Origin: Halomonas sp. THAF5a
Lineage (GTDB): Bacteria > Pseudomonadota > Gammaproteobacteria > Pseudomonadales > Halomonadaceae
Direction of reading: 5' to 3'
DNA: 64,000 nucleotides
Assembly (NCBI RefSeq): GCF_009363755.1
Contig: NZ_CP045417.1
Location: 682,001 to 746,000 of the forward strand
Positions 45,294 through 56,543 of the stretch are shown in pieces. The notes beneath the pieces were generated by a model. It was given only the letters and a program-made list of their open reading frames with translations. It did no database searches and was not told the DNA's origin. The translations under genes and the position numbers were made by a program. How positions within the stretch are numbered: position 1 is the stretch's first letter; each line of letters opens with the position of its first letter.

Positions 45294-45658
45294 CACGCGC
45301 CCCCCGGGCGAGTGCCGCGCGCGATGGAGACCCCCACCGCGCTGGCCGCGGGGACGGCGCCGGGCTTGCGCACGGTCAGGCGCAGCCAGGGGATGGCGAA
45401 CTCGGCGCGCAGGGTCTCGGCCAGGCGCTCGGCGAAGGTCTCCACCAGGGCGAACTGGTGCGCCTCCGCGAAGCCGGCGATGCGCTCGCTGATGGCGGCG
45501 TAGTCCAGGGTCTGGGCGATATCGTCGCCTGCCGCGGCGGGGCGGATGTCGGTGCCCAGCTCGAGGTCGAGGCGCAGCGTCTGGGTGATGGTGCGCTCCC
45601 AGTCGTAGACGCCGATCACGGTATCCACCTCGAGCGCGTCGATCAGCACAAGATCCAT
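45293..45658 (-). CDS. folB: Dihydroneopterin aldolase
   Basis: 121 residues. Converts 7,8-dihydroneopterin to 6-hydroxymethyl-dihydropterin and glycolaldehyde, the substrate-making step for folK. Conserved: the Glu/Tyr region TVIGVYDWERTITQTLRLDLEL, DYAAI and ALVETFAERLAETL with catalytic Lys later in VRKPGAV. First gene of the folB-folK pair; divergent from plsY. Confidence 0.94.
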   Translation of the reverse strand: MDLVLIDALEVDTVIGVYDWERTITQTLRLDLELGTDIRPAAAGDDIAQTLDYAAISERIAGFAEAHQFALVETFAERLAETLRAEFAIPWLRLTVRKPGAVPAASAVGVSIARGTRPGGA

Positions 45659-45750
45659 CGGGGCTCCCCGGTCGTTGGTGTTGGCGGCCTGGTCGTGGCG
45701 GCCCTGTGGGATGCGAACGGGGCAGGCGAGGGGCTGCCTGCCGGCGCACG

Positions 45751-45756
45751 ATTGTA
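45751..45756 (-). promoter_or_regulatory. Possible -10 box for folB-folK
   Basis: TACAAT on the minus strand (plus-strand ATTGTA at 45751-45756), 93 bases before folB. The -35 region is poor. It lies in the 194-bp folB-plsY divergent gap, where no other structure stands out. Confidence 0.3.
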
Positions 45757-45852
45757 CGCCAGCACGCTCCCCGGGGACACCGCGGGCGCCGGACCTGTCG
45801 TCGGGGGCCCCCAGCTGGCAGAATCGAGGCATCGATGCGAAGGAGGCCGCCC

Positions 45853-46440
45853 GTGGAGGCGCCACTCGACCTCATCCTGCCGCTGATGGCGCTCGGCTAT
45901 CTCAGTGGCACCTGGCTCGGCGCCCTCGCGGCGTGCCGCCTGGCCGGCGTGGGCGACCCGCGGCTCGCCGGCTCGGCCAACCCCGGCTTCTCCAACGTGT
46001 TGCGCCTCTACGGCCCGCGCCTCGCCCTGGCGACCCTGGTCGTCGACGTGGTCAAGGGCATGCCGGTGCTGTGGCTCGCCATGTGGCTCGGCCTGCCGCC
46101 GTGGGGGCTCGGGCTCGTCGGCCTCGGCGTGCTGCTCGGTCACGCCTACCCGGCCTGGCACCGCTTTCGCGGCGGCAAGGGCGTGGCCAGCGCCTTCGGC
46201 GTGATGCTGGTGCTCACCCCCTGGGTGGCGCTCTGCTGCGCCATGCTCTGGACGCTGCTGGCCTGGCGGCTGCGCACCGCAGCGGTGGCGTCGCTGGCGA
46301 GCGCCGCCCTGGCGCCGCTCGCGAGCCTCTGGCTGGCGCCGGAGTTCGTGGGAGTCGTGGCGGTCTTCACGCTGCTCGTGCTCGGGCGCCACGCGCTCAA
46401 TATCCGCCGTCTCCGGCGCGGCGAGGAGGCCGGGCTCTAG
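45853..46440 (+). CDS. plsY: Glycerol-3-phosphate acyltransferase PlsY
   Basis: 195 residues from GTG 45853, chosen because AAGGAGG at 45840-45846 is ideally spaced; ATG 45835 would overlap that site. Five membrane helices. PlsY motifs: SANPGFSNVLRLYGPR (variant of the usual GSGNPGATNVLR) and HAYPAWHRFRGGKGVASAFG. It transfers acyl groups from acyl-phosphate to glycerol-3-phosphate, the first step in phospholipid synthesis. Convergent with tsaD. Confidence 0.92.
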   Translation: MEAPLDLILPLMALGYLSGTWLGALAACRLAGVGDPRLAGSANPGFSNVLRLYGPRLALATLVVDVVKGMPVLWLAMWLGLPPWGLGLVGLGVLLGHAYPAWHRFRGGKGVASAFGVMLVLTPWVALCCAMLWTLLAWRLRTAAVASLASAALAPLASLWLAPEFVGVVAVFTLLVLGRHALNIRRLRRGEEAGL

Positions 46441-46515
46441 GAGAGCGGGCACGCGGCCCTCACGGAGGTCCTGCGCTGGGCGCCGTGACCGCAAGGCGCG
46501 CGATCATCGCGGGGT

Positions 46516-47553
<1,038 letters not shown>

Positions 47554-47625
47554 GATATCGGCTCGGTAATGCGTGGATGGCGGCATTCTACGCATTTTGC
47601 CCCCCGTCGGCAGCAGGGAAACGAT

Positions 47626-47654
47626 TTGCACGCACTCGGCCGGACGACTAGAAT
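47626..47654 (+). promoter_or_regulatory. sigma-70 promoter of the rpsU-dnaG-rpoD operon
   Basis: TTGCAC (47626-47631), 17 bases, TAGAAT (47649-47654). It would leave a leader of about 160 bases before rpsU, long enough for regulation, though I recognise no known motif in it. The leftward tsaD transcript probably uses TAGAAT read from 47590-47585, with a poor -35. Confidence 0.75.
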
Positions 47655-47818
47655 ACTGTCCGCTGCAAGACTGGGTCGTGCACCCAGGGGCTTTCCCCCA
47701 CGCCTTCACGCATCGTTCCGGTTCGCCTGGCGATCTCGGAGCGTGTTTCGTGGAGGGGCGACCCCATCGGGTGTGCGTACAAACCGAACTCAAGTTACCC
47801 AAGGTAGGTGAGTGCTTA

Positions 47819-48034
47819 ATGCCTTCTGTCAAAGTACGTGATAACGAGCCGTTTGACGTCGCGCTGCGTCGCTTCAAGCGTTCCTGTGAAAAGGCCGGTG
47901 TCCTCTCGGAAGTGCGTCGTCGCGAGCAGTACGAGAAGCCGACCGCAGAGCGCAAGCGCAAGGCGGCCGCGGCCGTCAAGCGTCATGCCAAGAAGCTTCA
48001 GCGTGAGCGCAAGCGTTTCGAACGGCTCTATTGA
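47819..48034 (+). CDS. rpsU: 30S ribosomal protein bS21
   Basis: 71 residues, the standard length, starting [21 protein letters not shown] and ending in a very basic helix ([15 protein letters not shown]). bS21 helps the 30S subunit pair with mRNA Shine-Dalgarno sequences. First gene of the macromolecular synthesis operon. The upstream open frame is leader sequence. Confidence 0.97.
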   Translation: MPSVKVRDNEPFDVALRRFKRSCEKAGVLSEVRRREQYEKPTAERKRKAAAAVKRHAKKLQRERKRFERLY

Positions 48035-48088
48035 TCCGTACTGGAGTCGGTGAGGGCGTCCGGCCCGCGCCGTCTCAAGAGGGACGCC

Positions 48089-48120
48089 AAGCGGCCGCCT
48101 AACGGTGGCCGCTTGTTTTT
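48089..48120 (+). terminator. Intrinsic terminator/attenuator between rpsU and dnaG
   Basis: AAGCGGCCGCC (48089-48099) pairs with GGTGGCCGCTT (48104-48114), 11 bp with one G-U pair, loop TAAC, then GTTTTT. Known from E. coli: a terminator at this position lets rpsU exceed dnaG in expression by partial read-through. Confidence 0.88.
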
Positions 48121-48164
48121 GTCGCCGTCCGGTCGCTTCCCGCCCCGTCTCGCAGGTTGTCCGC

Positions 48165-50003
48165 ATGCCCGGTCAGATTCCCCAGCGCTTCATCGATGAT
48201 CTCCTGGCCCGCGTCGACGTGGTCGAGGTGGTCGGCGAGCGCGTGAAGCTGAAGAAGGCCGGTCGCAACCACTCCGGGCTCTGCCCCTTCCATCAGGAGA
48301 AGTCGCCCTCGTTCACCGTCAGCGCGGACAAGCAGTTCTACCACTGCTTCGGCTGTGGTGCCCACGGCAACGCCCTGCGGTTCCTGATGGAGTACGACAA
48401 GCTGCGCTTCCCCGAGGCCGTCGAGCAGCTGGCCGGCCGGCTCGGCCTGGAGGTGCCCCGGGAGGGGGCCGATGACCCCCGGGCCCAGGCCCGCGAGCGC
48501 AAGCGCAAGGAAGGGGTCAACCTGCTGGAACTCTCGGCCAGCTACTTCCGCGAGCGGCTGAAGATGCCGGAGGGCGAGAGCGCCCGCCGCTACCTGGCGG
48601 ATCGCGGCCTGTCGCCCGAGGTCCAGCAGACCTTCGGCATCGGCTGCGCGCCGGCCGGCTGGGAGGGGCTCAAGCGCCACCTCTCCGAGCGCGGCATCGC
48701 CGAGGCGGTGCAGATCGAGTACGGGCTGCTGGTGCATCATGAGGACAGCGGACGTACCTACGACCGCTTTCGCGACCGGGTGATGTTCCCGATCCGCGAT
48801 ATCCGCGGCCGCACCATCGCCTTCGGCGGTCGGGTGCTGGGCGATGCCAAGCCCAAGTACCTCAACTCCCCCGAGACGCCGGTGTTTCACAAGGGGCGCG
48901 AGCTCTACGGCCTCTATGAGGCGCGCCAGGCCGATGCGCGCCTCGAGCGGGTGGTGATCGTCGAGGGTTACATGGACGTGGTGGCGCTGGCCCAGTTCGG
49001 CATCCGCAACGCCGTGGCGACGCTCGGCACCTCCACCAGTGAGGAGCACCTGAGCCGGCTGTTCCGCATGGTCGGCGAGGTGGTGTTCTGCTTCGATGGC
49101 GACCGCGCCGGCCGCCAGGCCGCCACCCGGGCGCTGGAGACGGTGCTGCCGCAGATGATCGACGGTCGCCAGGCGCGCTTCATGTTCCTCCCCGAGGGGG
49201 AGGACCCGGACACCCTGGTGCGCCGCGAGGGGCCGGCGGCCTTCGAGGATCGCATCACCTGCGCGAGCCCGCTGTCGGAGTTCCTCTTCGATCACGCGGC
49301 CGAGGGGCGCGACCTGGGCACGATCGAGGCGCGCGAGCGCTTCGCCAGCCAGGTCCTCGCGGCCATCGGCAAGCTCCCGGAGGGGGTGCTGAAGTCGCTG
49401 CTGCTTGGCGAGCTCTCGCGGCGCACCGGCGTCGACCAGTCGCGCTTCGAGGCGCTGGTCGCCCCCGCCGAGGCGCCTGACGAGCCCCCCCTGGCGCCGG
49501 AGCCCGAATGGCGCCCCGAGGACGAATGGCGTCCCGAGGACGAGGGGCATGAGGCGCGTCCGACGCCGGGCAAGGGGCAGCGCTCGCTCGGCCTGATGGG
49601 TCGCGTGCTGCAGCTGCTGGTGCACGAGCCGCGCCTGGTGGAGCGCCTGCCCGAGGCGGGCGACTGGTACCCCGAGGCGGACCCGGAGGCGCGGCTCTGC
49701 CGGGAGGTCGAGCGGCTGCTGCGGGCGGGGCGCTACCGCAGCGCCCAGGTGCTGCTGGCCCACTTCCACGGCACGCCCGAGGGGGAGCGGCTGGCCGCGC
49801 TGGCGCGCCGGGAGCTGCTGATTCCGCCCGGGGCGAGGGCCGCCGAGCTGGACGGGCTGGTCGAGCACTTTCAGCGCCATCGGCTGCGCTCGTCGCGACA
49901 GGAGGAAGTCGATGCCCTGCTGTCCAAGCAACAGAGGGGGGAGCGTCTCTCCCAGGAGGAGCGGCAGCGGCTGATGACGCTGCTCGCCGACCCGAGAGGG
50001 TAG
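48165..50003 (+). CDS. dnaG: DNA primase DnaG
   Basis: 612 residues. Synthesises RNA primers at the fork. N-terminal CHC2 zinc domain with ligands C40, H43, C61 and C64 (CPFH...CFGC); the RNA polymerase TOPRIM core has VIVEGYMDVVALAQFG (about 264-279) and FCFDGDRAGRQAA. The C-terminal DnaB-binding domain follows a Glu/Pro-rich linker that contains a WRPEDE duplication near residue 450. ATG 48165 lies about 45 bases after the attenuator; earlier codons are inside it. Confidence 0.96.
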   Translation: MPGQIPQRFIDDLLARVDVVEVVGERVKLKKAGRNHSGLCPFHQEKSPSFTVSADKQFYHCFGCGAHGNALRFLMEYDKLRFPEAVEQLAGRLGLEVPREGADDPRAQARERKRKEGVNLLELSASYFRERLKMPEGESARRYLADRGLSPEVQQTFGIGCAPAGWEGLKRHLSERGIAEAVQIEYGLLVHHEDSGRTYDRFRDRVMFPIRDIRGRTIAFGGRVLGDAKPKYLNSPETPVFHKGRELYGLYEARQADARLERVVIVEGYMDVVALAQFGIRNAVATLGTSTSEEHLSRLFRMVGEVVFCFDGDRAGRQAATRALETVLPQMIDGRQARFMFLPEGEDPDTLVRREGPAAFEDRITCASPLSEFLFDHAAEGRDLGTIEARERFASQVLAAIGKLPEGVLKSLLLGELSRRTGVDQSRFEALVAPAEAPDEPPLAPEPEWRPEDEWRPEDEGHEARPTPGKGQRSLGLMGRVLQLLVHEPRLVERLPEAGDWYPEADPEARLCREVERLLRAGRYRSAQVLLAHFHGTPEGERLAALARRELLIPPGARAAELDGLVEHFQRHRLRSSRQEEVDALLSKQQRGERLSQEERQRLMTLLADPRG

Positions 50004-50237
50004 GGTCGAGGCGCAAGCGCCGGCGTGGCGGGGGTTGAATTTTCTCCCACCACCACTACATACGGAGGAAGCTGCCTTTGGAAGGCGCAACCTCACAACC
50101 TAACACACCTGAATGACCGCGCAAATACACCGAACTGGCAGGATGGCGGTCTTACCCGCTATACTGTCTGGCTTATCGAGTTTTCACCGCCTCAGTACTT
50201 CAGGTGCTTCATTCTTCTTCGTCGAGATAGGGTTTCT
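50004..50237 (+). promoter_or_regulatory. dnaG-rpoD gap with probable internal rpoD promoter
   Basis: 234 bp without a gene and noticeably richer in A+T than its surroundings. A -10 box TATACT (50160-50165) has a TGGCAG about 18 bases upstream. E. coli also drives rpoD from internal promoters, including heat-shock ones; I cannot show a sigma-32 site here. Confidence 0.4.
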
Positions 50238-52082
<1,845 letters not shown>

Positions 52083-52112
52083 GCCGCTGGCGTAGGGCAT
52101 CGGCCCCCGCTC

Positions 52113-52153
52113 ACGACGACGCCCGCAGCCATCGGCTGCGGGCGTCGTCGTTT
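52113..52153 (+). terminator. Terminator of the rpsU-dnaG-rpoD operon
   Basis: An unusually long perfect stem of 18 bp: ACGACGACGCCCGCAGCC (52113-52130) with GGCTGCGGGCGTCGTCGT (52134-52151), loop ATC, followed by TT. The T-run is short, so the long stem may do most of the work, possibly for both strands. Confidence 0.8.
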
Positions 52154-52188
52154 GGAGGACGTCGTCGTTGAGGAGGGAAAGAGCTGTC

Positions 52189-52869
52189 TCAGTCGGCCTT
52201 GAGATGGCGCCAGCGGCGCACCAGCAGCACCAGCTCGACCATGGCGATGCACAGCAGGGTATAGCCGAACAGCTCGGTGACCTCCTCGGCGGCGTCCTTG
52301 AAGGTGCGCAGGTAGGCGTCGCCGAGGATCGCCTGCCACATCTCGCTGCGCCCGAAGAGTCGGGAGTAGACGTAGGTGGTCAGGAAGCCCGCGGCGAACA
52401 GGCCGAACGAGAAGCTGTTGGCGTAGCGCGCGAACTCCCGGGCGAAGGCGTGGCGGCCGCGGATCACCACGAACAGGATGGGCAGCAGCAGCAGCGCGAC
52501 CAGCGTCTGCCAGGCGCCGTCGAACACCCCGGCATCCAGCCAGGCATCCTGCTCGCGAATCAGCGAGGCCAGCGGCAGGGCGAACAGCAGCAGGGAGACG
52601 TGAGGCAGTCGCGGGCTCGTCAGGCGCACGTAGAGTGCCAGGCCGGCGCTGACGGCGAGCAGCAGCGACTGGGTGGGCTCGACGAAGCCGCGCTCGGAGA
52701 ATCGCTGCCCCTCGAGGCCGACCGCCTCGAGCAGCACGCCCTGCATCAGCAGGCCGATCAGGACGATATAGAGCAGCGCGCGCAAGCAGGTGGCGCGAAA
52801 GTCGATGGGCGCGGGCAGTTCGGGGGGGAGGTGGCGTGGCATGGGCGTCTCGGGGCGAATCACATTCAT
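52189..52869 (-). CDS. Hypothetical six-helix membrane protein
   Basis: 226 residues; I do not recognise a family. Six hydrophobic segments are visible (about 28-50, 65-82, 88-104, 120-138, 150-170 and 200-218), with an N-terminal Pro-rich cytoplasmic part. No catalytic motif. ATG 52869 lies inside a perfect dyad (ACATTCA-N4-TGAATGT), and a -10-like TATCAT lies a few bases upstream, so translation may instead begin at ATG 52842 (MPRHLPPEL). It is transcribed in the same direction as the LysR gene upstream, 56 bases away. Confidence 0.7.
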   Translation of the reverse strand: MNVIRPETPMPRHLPPELPAPIDFRATCLRALLYIVLIGLLMQGVLLEAVGLEGQRFSERGFVEPTQSLLLAVSAGLALYVRLTSPRLPHVSLLLFALPLASLIREQDAWLDAGVFDGAWQTLVALLLLPILFVVIRGRHAFAREFARYANSFSFGLFAAGFLTTYVYSRLFGRSEMWQAILGDAYLRTFKDAAEEVTELFGYTLLCIAMVELVLLVRRWRHLKAD

Positions 52870-52879
52870 TGGTGAATGT
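52862..52879. promoter_or_regulatory. Perfect dyad over the start of the six-helix membrane protein
   Basis: ACATTCA (52862-52868), TTGG, TGAATGT (52873-52879). It overlaps the first possible start codon and the likely transcription start. Size and symmetry suit an operator for a dimeric regulator; which one is not known. Confidence 0.45.
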
Positions 52880-52925
52880 ATATGATACTAGGGTCGCCCG
52901 CGGCTGCCTATCGATTCCGAGGCCT

Positions 52926-53855
52926 CTATTCCGTCCCGTCCGGGGCGCGGCGGGCCTCCTCGACGATCCAGTCGTGCACCGCCGCGACCCGGCGGTCGTC
53001 CAGCGCTCCCGGCGCATGGGCGATGCCGTAGCGCATGCCGGTCGGCACGCGCTCGGCGAAGGGCGCGATCAGCGCGCCGCTGCCGAGCTCGCCGCGGATC
53101 AGGGTCTGGCGGGCGATGGCCACCCCCATGCCGGCGATGGCCGCCGCCATGGTCAGGTGGTGGCGGTTGAAGGTGTAGCCCCGGCGCAGGTTGAGCGGCG
53201 GCGCCGCGATGGCCTCGAGGTAGCGCTCCCACTCGGCATGCTCGTGGCTGCCCCGCCAGGCCGTGACGTCGTGGAGCAGCGGGTACCAGGCCAGGTCCTC
53301 GGCCCGCCGCAGCGGCGGCCGGCCGCGCAGCAGGGCGGGGGCGCAGACCGGGAAGATCCGCTCCTCCATCAGCGGCGTGATGGCGAGCCCCGGGACCTGG
53401 CCGTCGTTGAGGTCCAGCGCCAGGTCGAAGTCGCCGTCGCGCAGCGAGACGCTGCTGTCCTCGGCGGTGACGTGAAGCTCGATGTCGGGGAAGCGCGCCT
53501 GCAGCCGCGGCAGGCGGGGCATCAGCCACTTGTGCAGGAAGGAGGGCACCGAGCGCAGCCGGATCACCCCGCTCATCACGCCGCTGCGCAGCCGCCGCAC
53601 CTCCAGGCCCACCGCCTGGTAGGCCTCGTCGACCACCGCCGCCAGTCGTCGCCCCTCCTCGGTCAGCTCCAGCCGGCGCGGGCGACGGCGAAACAGCTTG
53701 AACCCCAGTCGCTGCTCCAGCTGCTTGATCTGCTGGCTGACGGCGCCGGTGGTCACGTGCAGCTCCTCGGCCGCGCGGGTAAACGAGAGGTGTCGGGCGC
53801 TGACGGCGAAGACCTTCAGGCCGGCATGGGTCTGAGCATTGAGGTGCGAGTTCAT
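52926..53855 (-). CDS. LysR-family regulator, GcvA/DsdC-like
   Basis: 309 residues. N-terminal winged helix (about 10-70): SFTRAAEELHVTTGAVSQQIKQLE is the DNA-reading helix, typical of the GcvA/DsdC branch. A two-lobed effector domain follows (about 95-300). It is divergent from the L-serine dehydratase gene with a 202-bp gap, so serine or a related amino acid metabolite is a likely effector; inference. The gap contains a small dyad CTAT-ACC-ATAG, which fits a LysR site, near the lysR start. Confidence 0.88.
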   Translation of the reverse strand: MNSHLNAQTHAGLKVFAVSARHLSFTRAAEELHVTTGAVSQQIKQLEQRLGFKLFRRRPRRLELTEEGRRLAAVVDEAYQAVGLEVRRLRSGVMSGVIRLRSVPSFLHKWLMPRLPRLQARFPDIELHVTAEDSSVSLRDGDFDLALDLNDGQVPGLAITPLMEERIFPVCAPALLRGRPPLRRAEDLAWYPLLHDVTAWRGSHEHAEWERYLEAIAAPPLNLRRGYTFNRHHLTMAAAIAGMGVAIARQTLIRGELGSGALIAPFAERVPTGMRYGIAHAPGALDDRRVAAVHDWIVEEARRAPDGTE

Positions 53856-54057
53856 GGTTTAGTCATTCTATACCATAGGCCAGATATTCTCGATTGTCGG
53901 GGCGTGACTCCCCCGCCATGATGAGGCCATCTATCGGCAGGCGTCGAGTGGCTTTAGTTTCACTGTCTGATGAGCGATCAGGCGGCCGCTGGCCCTGGGG
54001 GACCGAACATCGATCCGCCGGAGCGCCTGACCGCCGGCTCAGACACGAGGCATCACC

Positions 54058-55437
54058 ATGGCAATCAGCGTCTTCGACCTGTTCAAGATCGGCATCGGGC
54101 CGTCCAGCTCCCATACCGTCGGCCCCATGCAGGCGGCCTATGACTTCGTCCAGGCGCTCAAGCGCCAGGAGCTGACCGAGCGCGTGGCGCGCATCGAGGT
54201 GCACCTGCACGGCTCGCTCTCCGCGACCGGCAAGGGGCACGGCACCGACCGGGCCGTCATCATGGGCCTGATGGGCGAGCGCCCCCAGCTCATCGACCCG
54301 GCGATCGTCTCGCCCTGCATCGAGGAGCTGCTCGAGTCCCAGGCCCTGATGCTCGACGGCCGCCTGGCGATTCCCTTCCGCTGGACCCGCGACCTGCAGT
54401 GGCACGACGAGAGCCTGCCCTACCACCCCAACGCCATGACCCTGGTCGCCCACGGCCACGCCGAGGAGCTCTACCGCAACGTCTACTACTCGGTGGGCGG
54501 CGGCTTCGTGATCGACGAGGCGCAGGCGGCCAGCGGTGAACTGGACGCCGACACCACGGCGCTGCCCTACGACTTCAACAGCGCCGGCGAGCTGCTGGCG
54601 CTGTGCCGACTGCACGGCCTGCGCATCAGCGAGCTGATGATGGAGAACGAGAAGGCCTGGCGCAGCGAGGCCGAGGTGCGCGCCGAGCTGTGGCGGATCT
54701 GGGAGGCCATGCAGGCGTGCGTCGAGCAGGGGCTGGCCGCCGAGGGCGTGCTGCCCGGCGGGCTCGAGGTGCGTCGCCGTGCCGCCGCCCTGCATCGGCG
54801 CCTCGAGGCCATGGACGACGACCAGAGCCTGATCGCCTCGACCTTCTCGGCGATGGACTGGGTCAACGTCTTCGCCCTGGCGGTCAACGAGGAGAACGCC
54901 GCCGGCGGGCGCATGGTCACCGCGCCGACCAACGGCGCGGCGGGCATCATCCCGGCGGTGCTGCACTACTACATGAAGTTCCAGCCCGAGGCCGACGAGC
55001 GCTGCGTGGTCGACTTCCTGCTGACCGCCGCCGCGGTGGGCATCCTGTGCAAGAAGAACGCCTCCATCTCCGGCGCCGAGGTGGGCTGCCAGGGCGAGGT
55101 CGGCTCGGCCTGCGCCATGGCGGCGGCGGGGCTGACCGAGGTGCTGGGCGGCTCGCCGGGCCAGGTGGAGAATGCCGCCGAGATCGGCCTGGAGCACAAC
55201 CTCGGGCTCACCTGCGACCCCGTGGGCGGGCTCGTGCAGGTACCCTGCATCGAGCGCAACGCCATCGCCTCGGTCAAGGCGATCAACGCCGCCCAGATGG
55301 CCCTGCGCGGCGACGGCGAGCACTTCATCTCGCTGGACAAGGCGATCCGCACCATGCGCGATACCGGCGCCGACATGCAGGAGAAGTACAAGGAGACCTC
55401 CAGGGGAGGGCTGGCGGTCAACGCCATCGAGTGCTGA
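54058..55437 (+). CDS. sdaA: L-serine ammonia-lyase, iron-sulfur dependent
   Basis: 459 residues, single-chain type. Converts L-serine to pyruvate and ammonia. The beta domain (about 1-160) opens [21 protein letters not shown]; the catalytic alpha domain has [17 protein letters not shown]. Cluster ligands C344, C386 and C397 match the known [4Fe-4S] positions of the Legionella enzyme, and the C-terminal tail ends in Cys, as in homologues where it occupies the site. Divergent from a LysR gene that probably controls it. A strong terminator follows. Confidence 0.95.
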   Translation: MAISVFDLFKIGIGPSSSHTVGPMQAAYDFVQALKRQELTERVARIEVHLHGSLSATGKGHGTDRAVIMGLMGERPQLIDPAIVSPCIEELLESQALMLDGRLAIPFRWTRDLQWHDESLPYHPNAMTLVAHGHAEELYRNVYYSVGGGFVIDEAQAASGELDADTTALPYDFNSAGELLALCRLHGLRISELMMENEKAWRSEAEVRAELWRIWEAMQACVEQGLAAEGVLPGGLEVRRRAAALHRRLEAMDDDQSLIASTFSAMDWVNVFALAVNEENAAGGRMVTAPTNGAAGIIPAVLHYYMKFQPEADERCVVDFLLTAAAVGILCKKNASISGAEVGCQGEVGSACAMAAAGLTEVLGGSPGQVENAAEIGLEHNLGLTCDPVGGLVQVPCIERNAIASVKAINAAQMALRGDGEHFISLDKAIRTMRDTGADMQEKYKETSRGGLAVNAIEC

Positions 55438-55461
55438 TGGCCCGCGGCTCGGTGTGAAACA

Positions 55462-55495
55462 GGCGCGATGTCCCTCGGGGCATCGCGCCTTTTTT
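55462..55495 (+). terminator. Intrinsic terminator of sdaA
   Basis: GGCGCGATG (55462-55470) pairs with CATCGCGCC (55481-55489); the loop can pair further (CCC/GGG). Six T follow (55490-55495). Confidence 0.93.
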
Positions 55496-55609
55496 GTTGG
55501 GCCGCACTTTGCCTGAACATGATTTGCAAGCTATTGATAGCGCAGGCGTCTACACCATTGGTCGAGTTCCGGCCTTCTCCTGTTGCCCCGCCGCCCCCGC
55601 TCCTCTAGC

Positions 55610-55623
55610 TTACGTTAACGTAA
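55610..55623. promoter_or_regulatory. Perfect palindrome resembling a LiuR binding site
   Basis: TTACGTTAACGTAA is a perfect 14-bp palindrome about 140 bases before livG. It resembles the site described for LiuR, a MerR-type regulator of branched-chain amino acid and fatty acid breakdown in gammaproteobacteria. The match is from memory of the motif and has not been scored. Confidence 0.6.
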
Positions 55624-55686
55624 AGTGAAGAGTGTTCTCCGGGGCCGCGTGATGCGCCATCACGGACCCTCGATGCCGGCACCGCC

Positions 55687-55719
55687 ACAACAACGACAAC
55701 GGCCGACAACAACGACAAC
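55687..55719 (+). repeat. CA-rich direct repeat in the livG leader
   Basis: ACAACAACGACAAC occurs twice (55687-55700 and 55706-55719), five bases apart, 44 bases before the livG start. CA-rich, unpaired leaders of amino acid transporter mRNAs are known targets of Hfq/Crc or of GcvB-type small RNAs. Confidence 0.5.
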
Positions 55720-55763
55720 AGCATCCACGGCGGATCGCGCCAGCGATCCAGAGAGGACCCACC

Positions 55764-56543
55764 ATGACCCAGGAGTTCATACTGGAAACTCGCGGGTTGA
55801 CCAAGGAGTTTCGCGGCTTCACCGCCGTGGACGACGTCAATCTGCGGGTCCGGGAGGGGCACATCCACGCCCTGATCGGTCCCAACGGGGCCGGGAAGAC
55901 CACCGTCTTCAACCTGCTGACCAAGTTCCTGCCGCCCACCCGCGGCGAGATCCTCTATCGCGGCAAGCCGATCACCAGCATGCGGGCCAACGAGATCGCC
56001 CGGCTCGGCCTGGTGCGCTCCTTCCAGATCTCGGCGGTGTTCGCCCACATGACCGCCATGGAGAACGTGCGCGTGGCGCTGCAGCGCCGCCTCGGCACCT
56101 CCTTCCACTTCTGGAAGTCCGAGAAGAGCCTCGAGCACCTCAATGAGCGCGCCGTCGCGCTGCTCGACGAGGTCGGCCTCAGGGAGTACGCCGACGTGCT
56201 CACCGTGGAGATGCCCTACGGGCGCAAGCGGGCGCTGGAGGTGGCGACCACCCTGGCGCTGGATCCCACCCTGATGCTGCTCGACGAGCCGACCCAGGGC
56301 ATGGGCGCCGAGGACGTCGACCGCATCGTCGAGCTGATCCGGCGGGTCTCCAAGGGGCGTACCGTGCTGATGGTGGAGCACAACCTCAGCGTGGTCAGCC
56401 GCCTGTGCGACCGCATCACGGTGCTGGCCCGCGGCAGCGTGCTGGCCGAGGGCGACTACGACGCCGTCTCCCGCGACCCGCAGGTCCGGGAGGCCTACAT
56501 GGGCAGTGATGCCGCGGCGCAAGCAGAGGAGGCCAGCGCATGA
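55764..56543 (+). CDS. livG: Branched-chain amino acid type ABC transporter ATPase (LivG-like)
   Basis: 259 residues. Walker A GPNGAGKTT at 39-47; signature MPYGRKRALEVATTLALDP, the LivG form of the ABC signature; Walker B LMLLDEPTQGM; H-loop MVEHNLSVV. One of two ATPases of a LivFGHM-type importer. First gene of the operon livG-livF-SBP-livH-livM, an order with ATPases first. Substrate could be branched-chain amino acids, urea or amides; the family name alone does not decide. ATGA overlap with livF. Confidence 0.9.
   Translation: MTQEFILETRGLTKEFRGFTAVDDVNLRVREGHIHALIGPNGAGKTTVFNLLTKFLPPTRGEILYRGKPITSMRANEIARLGLVRSFQISAVFAHMTAMENVRVALQRRLGTSFHFWKSEKSLEHLNERAVALLDEVGLREYADVLTVEMPYGRKRALEVATTLALDPTLMLLDEPTQGMGAEDVDRIVELIRRVSKGRTVLMVEHNLSVVSRLCDRITVLARGSVLAEGDYDAVSRDPQVREAYMGSDAAAQAEEASA

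Larger units (their letters stand above)
55496..55763 (+). other. Control region upstream of the amino acid ABC transporter operon
   Basis: 268 bp after the sdaA terminator with no credible gene. Contains the palindrome at 55610-55623 and a CA-rich leader with a 14-base direct repeat (55687-55719). No ideal -35/-10 pair is obvious near the palindrome, which would suit a promoter that depends on a regulator. Confidence 0.6.

Noticed and set aside
47655..47818. Riboswitch or LexA site in the rpsU leader
   Set aside because: The leader is long, but I found neither a LexA box (CTG-N10-CAG in good context) nor a known riboswitch pattern.
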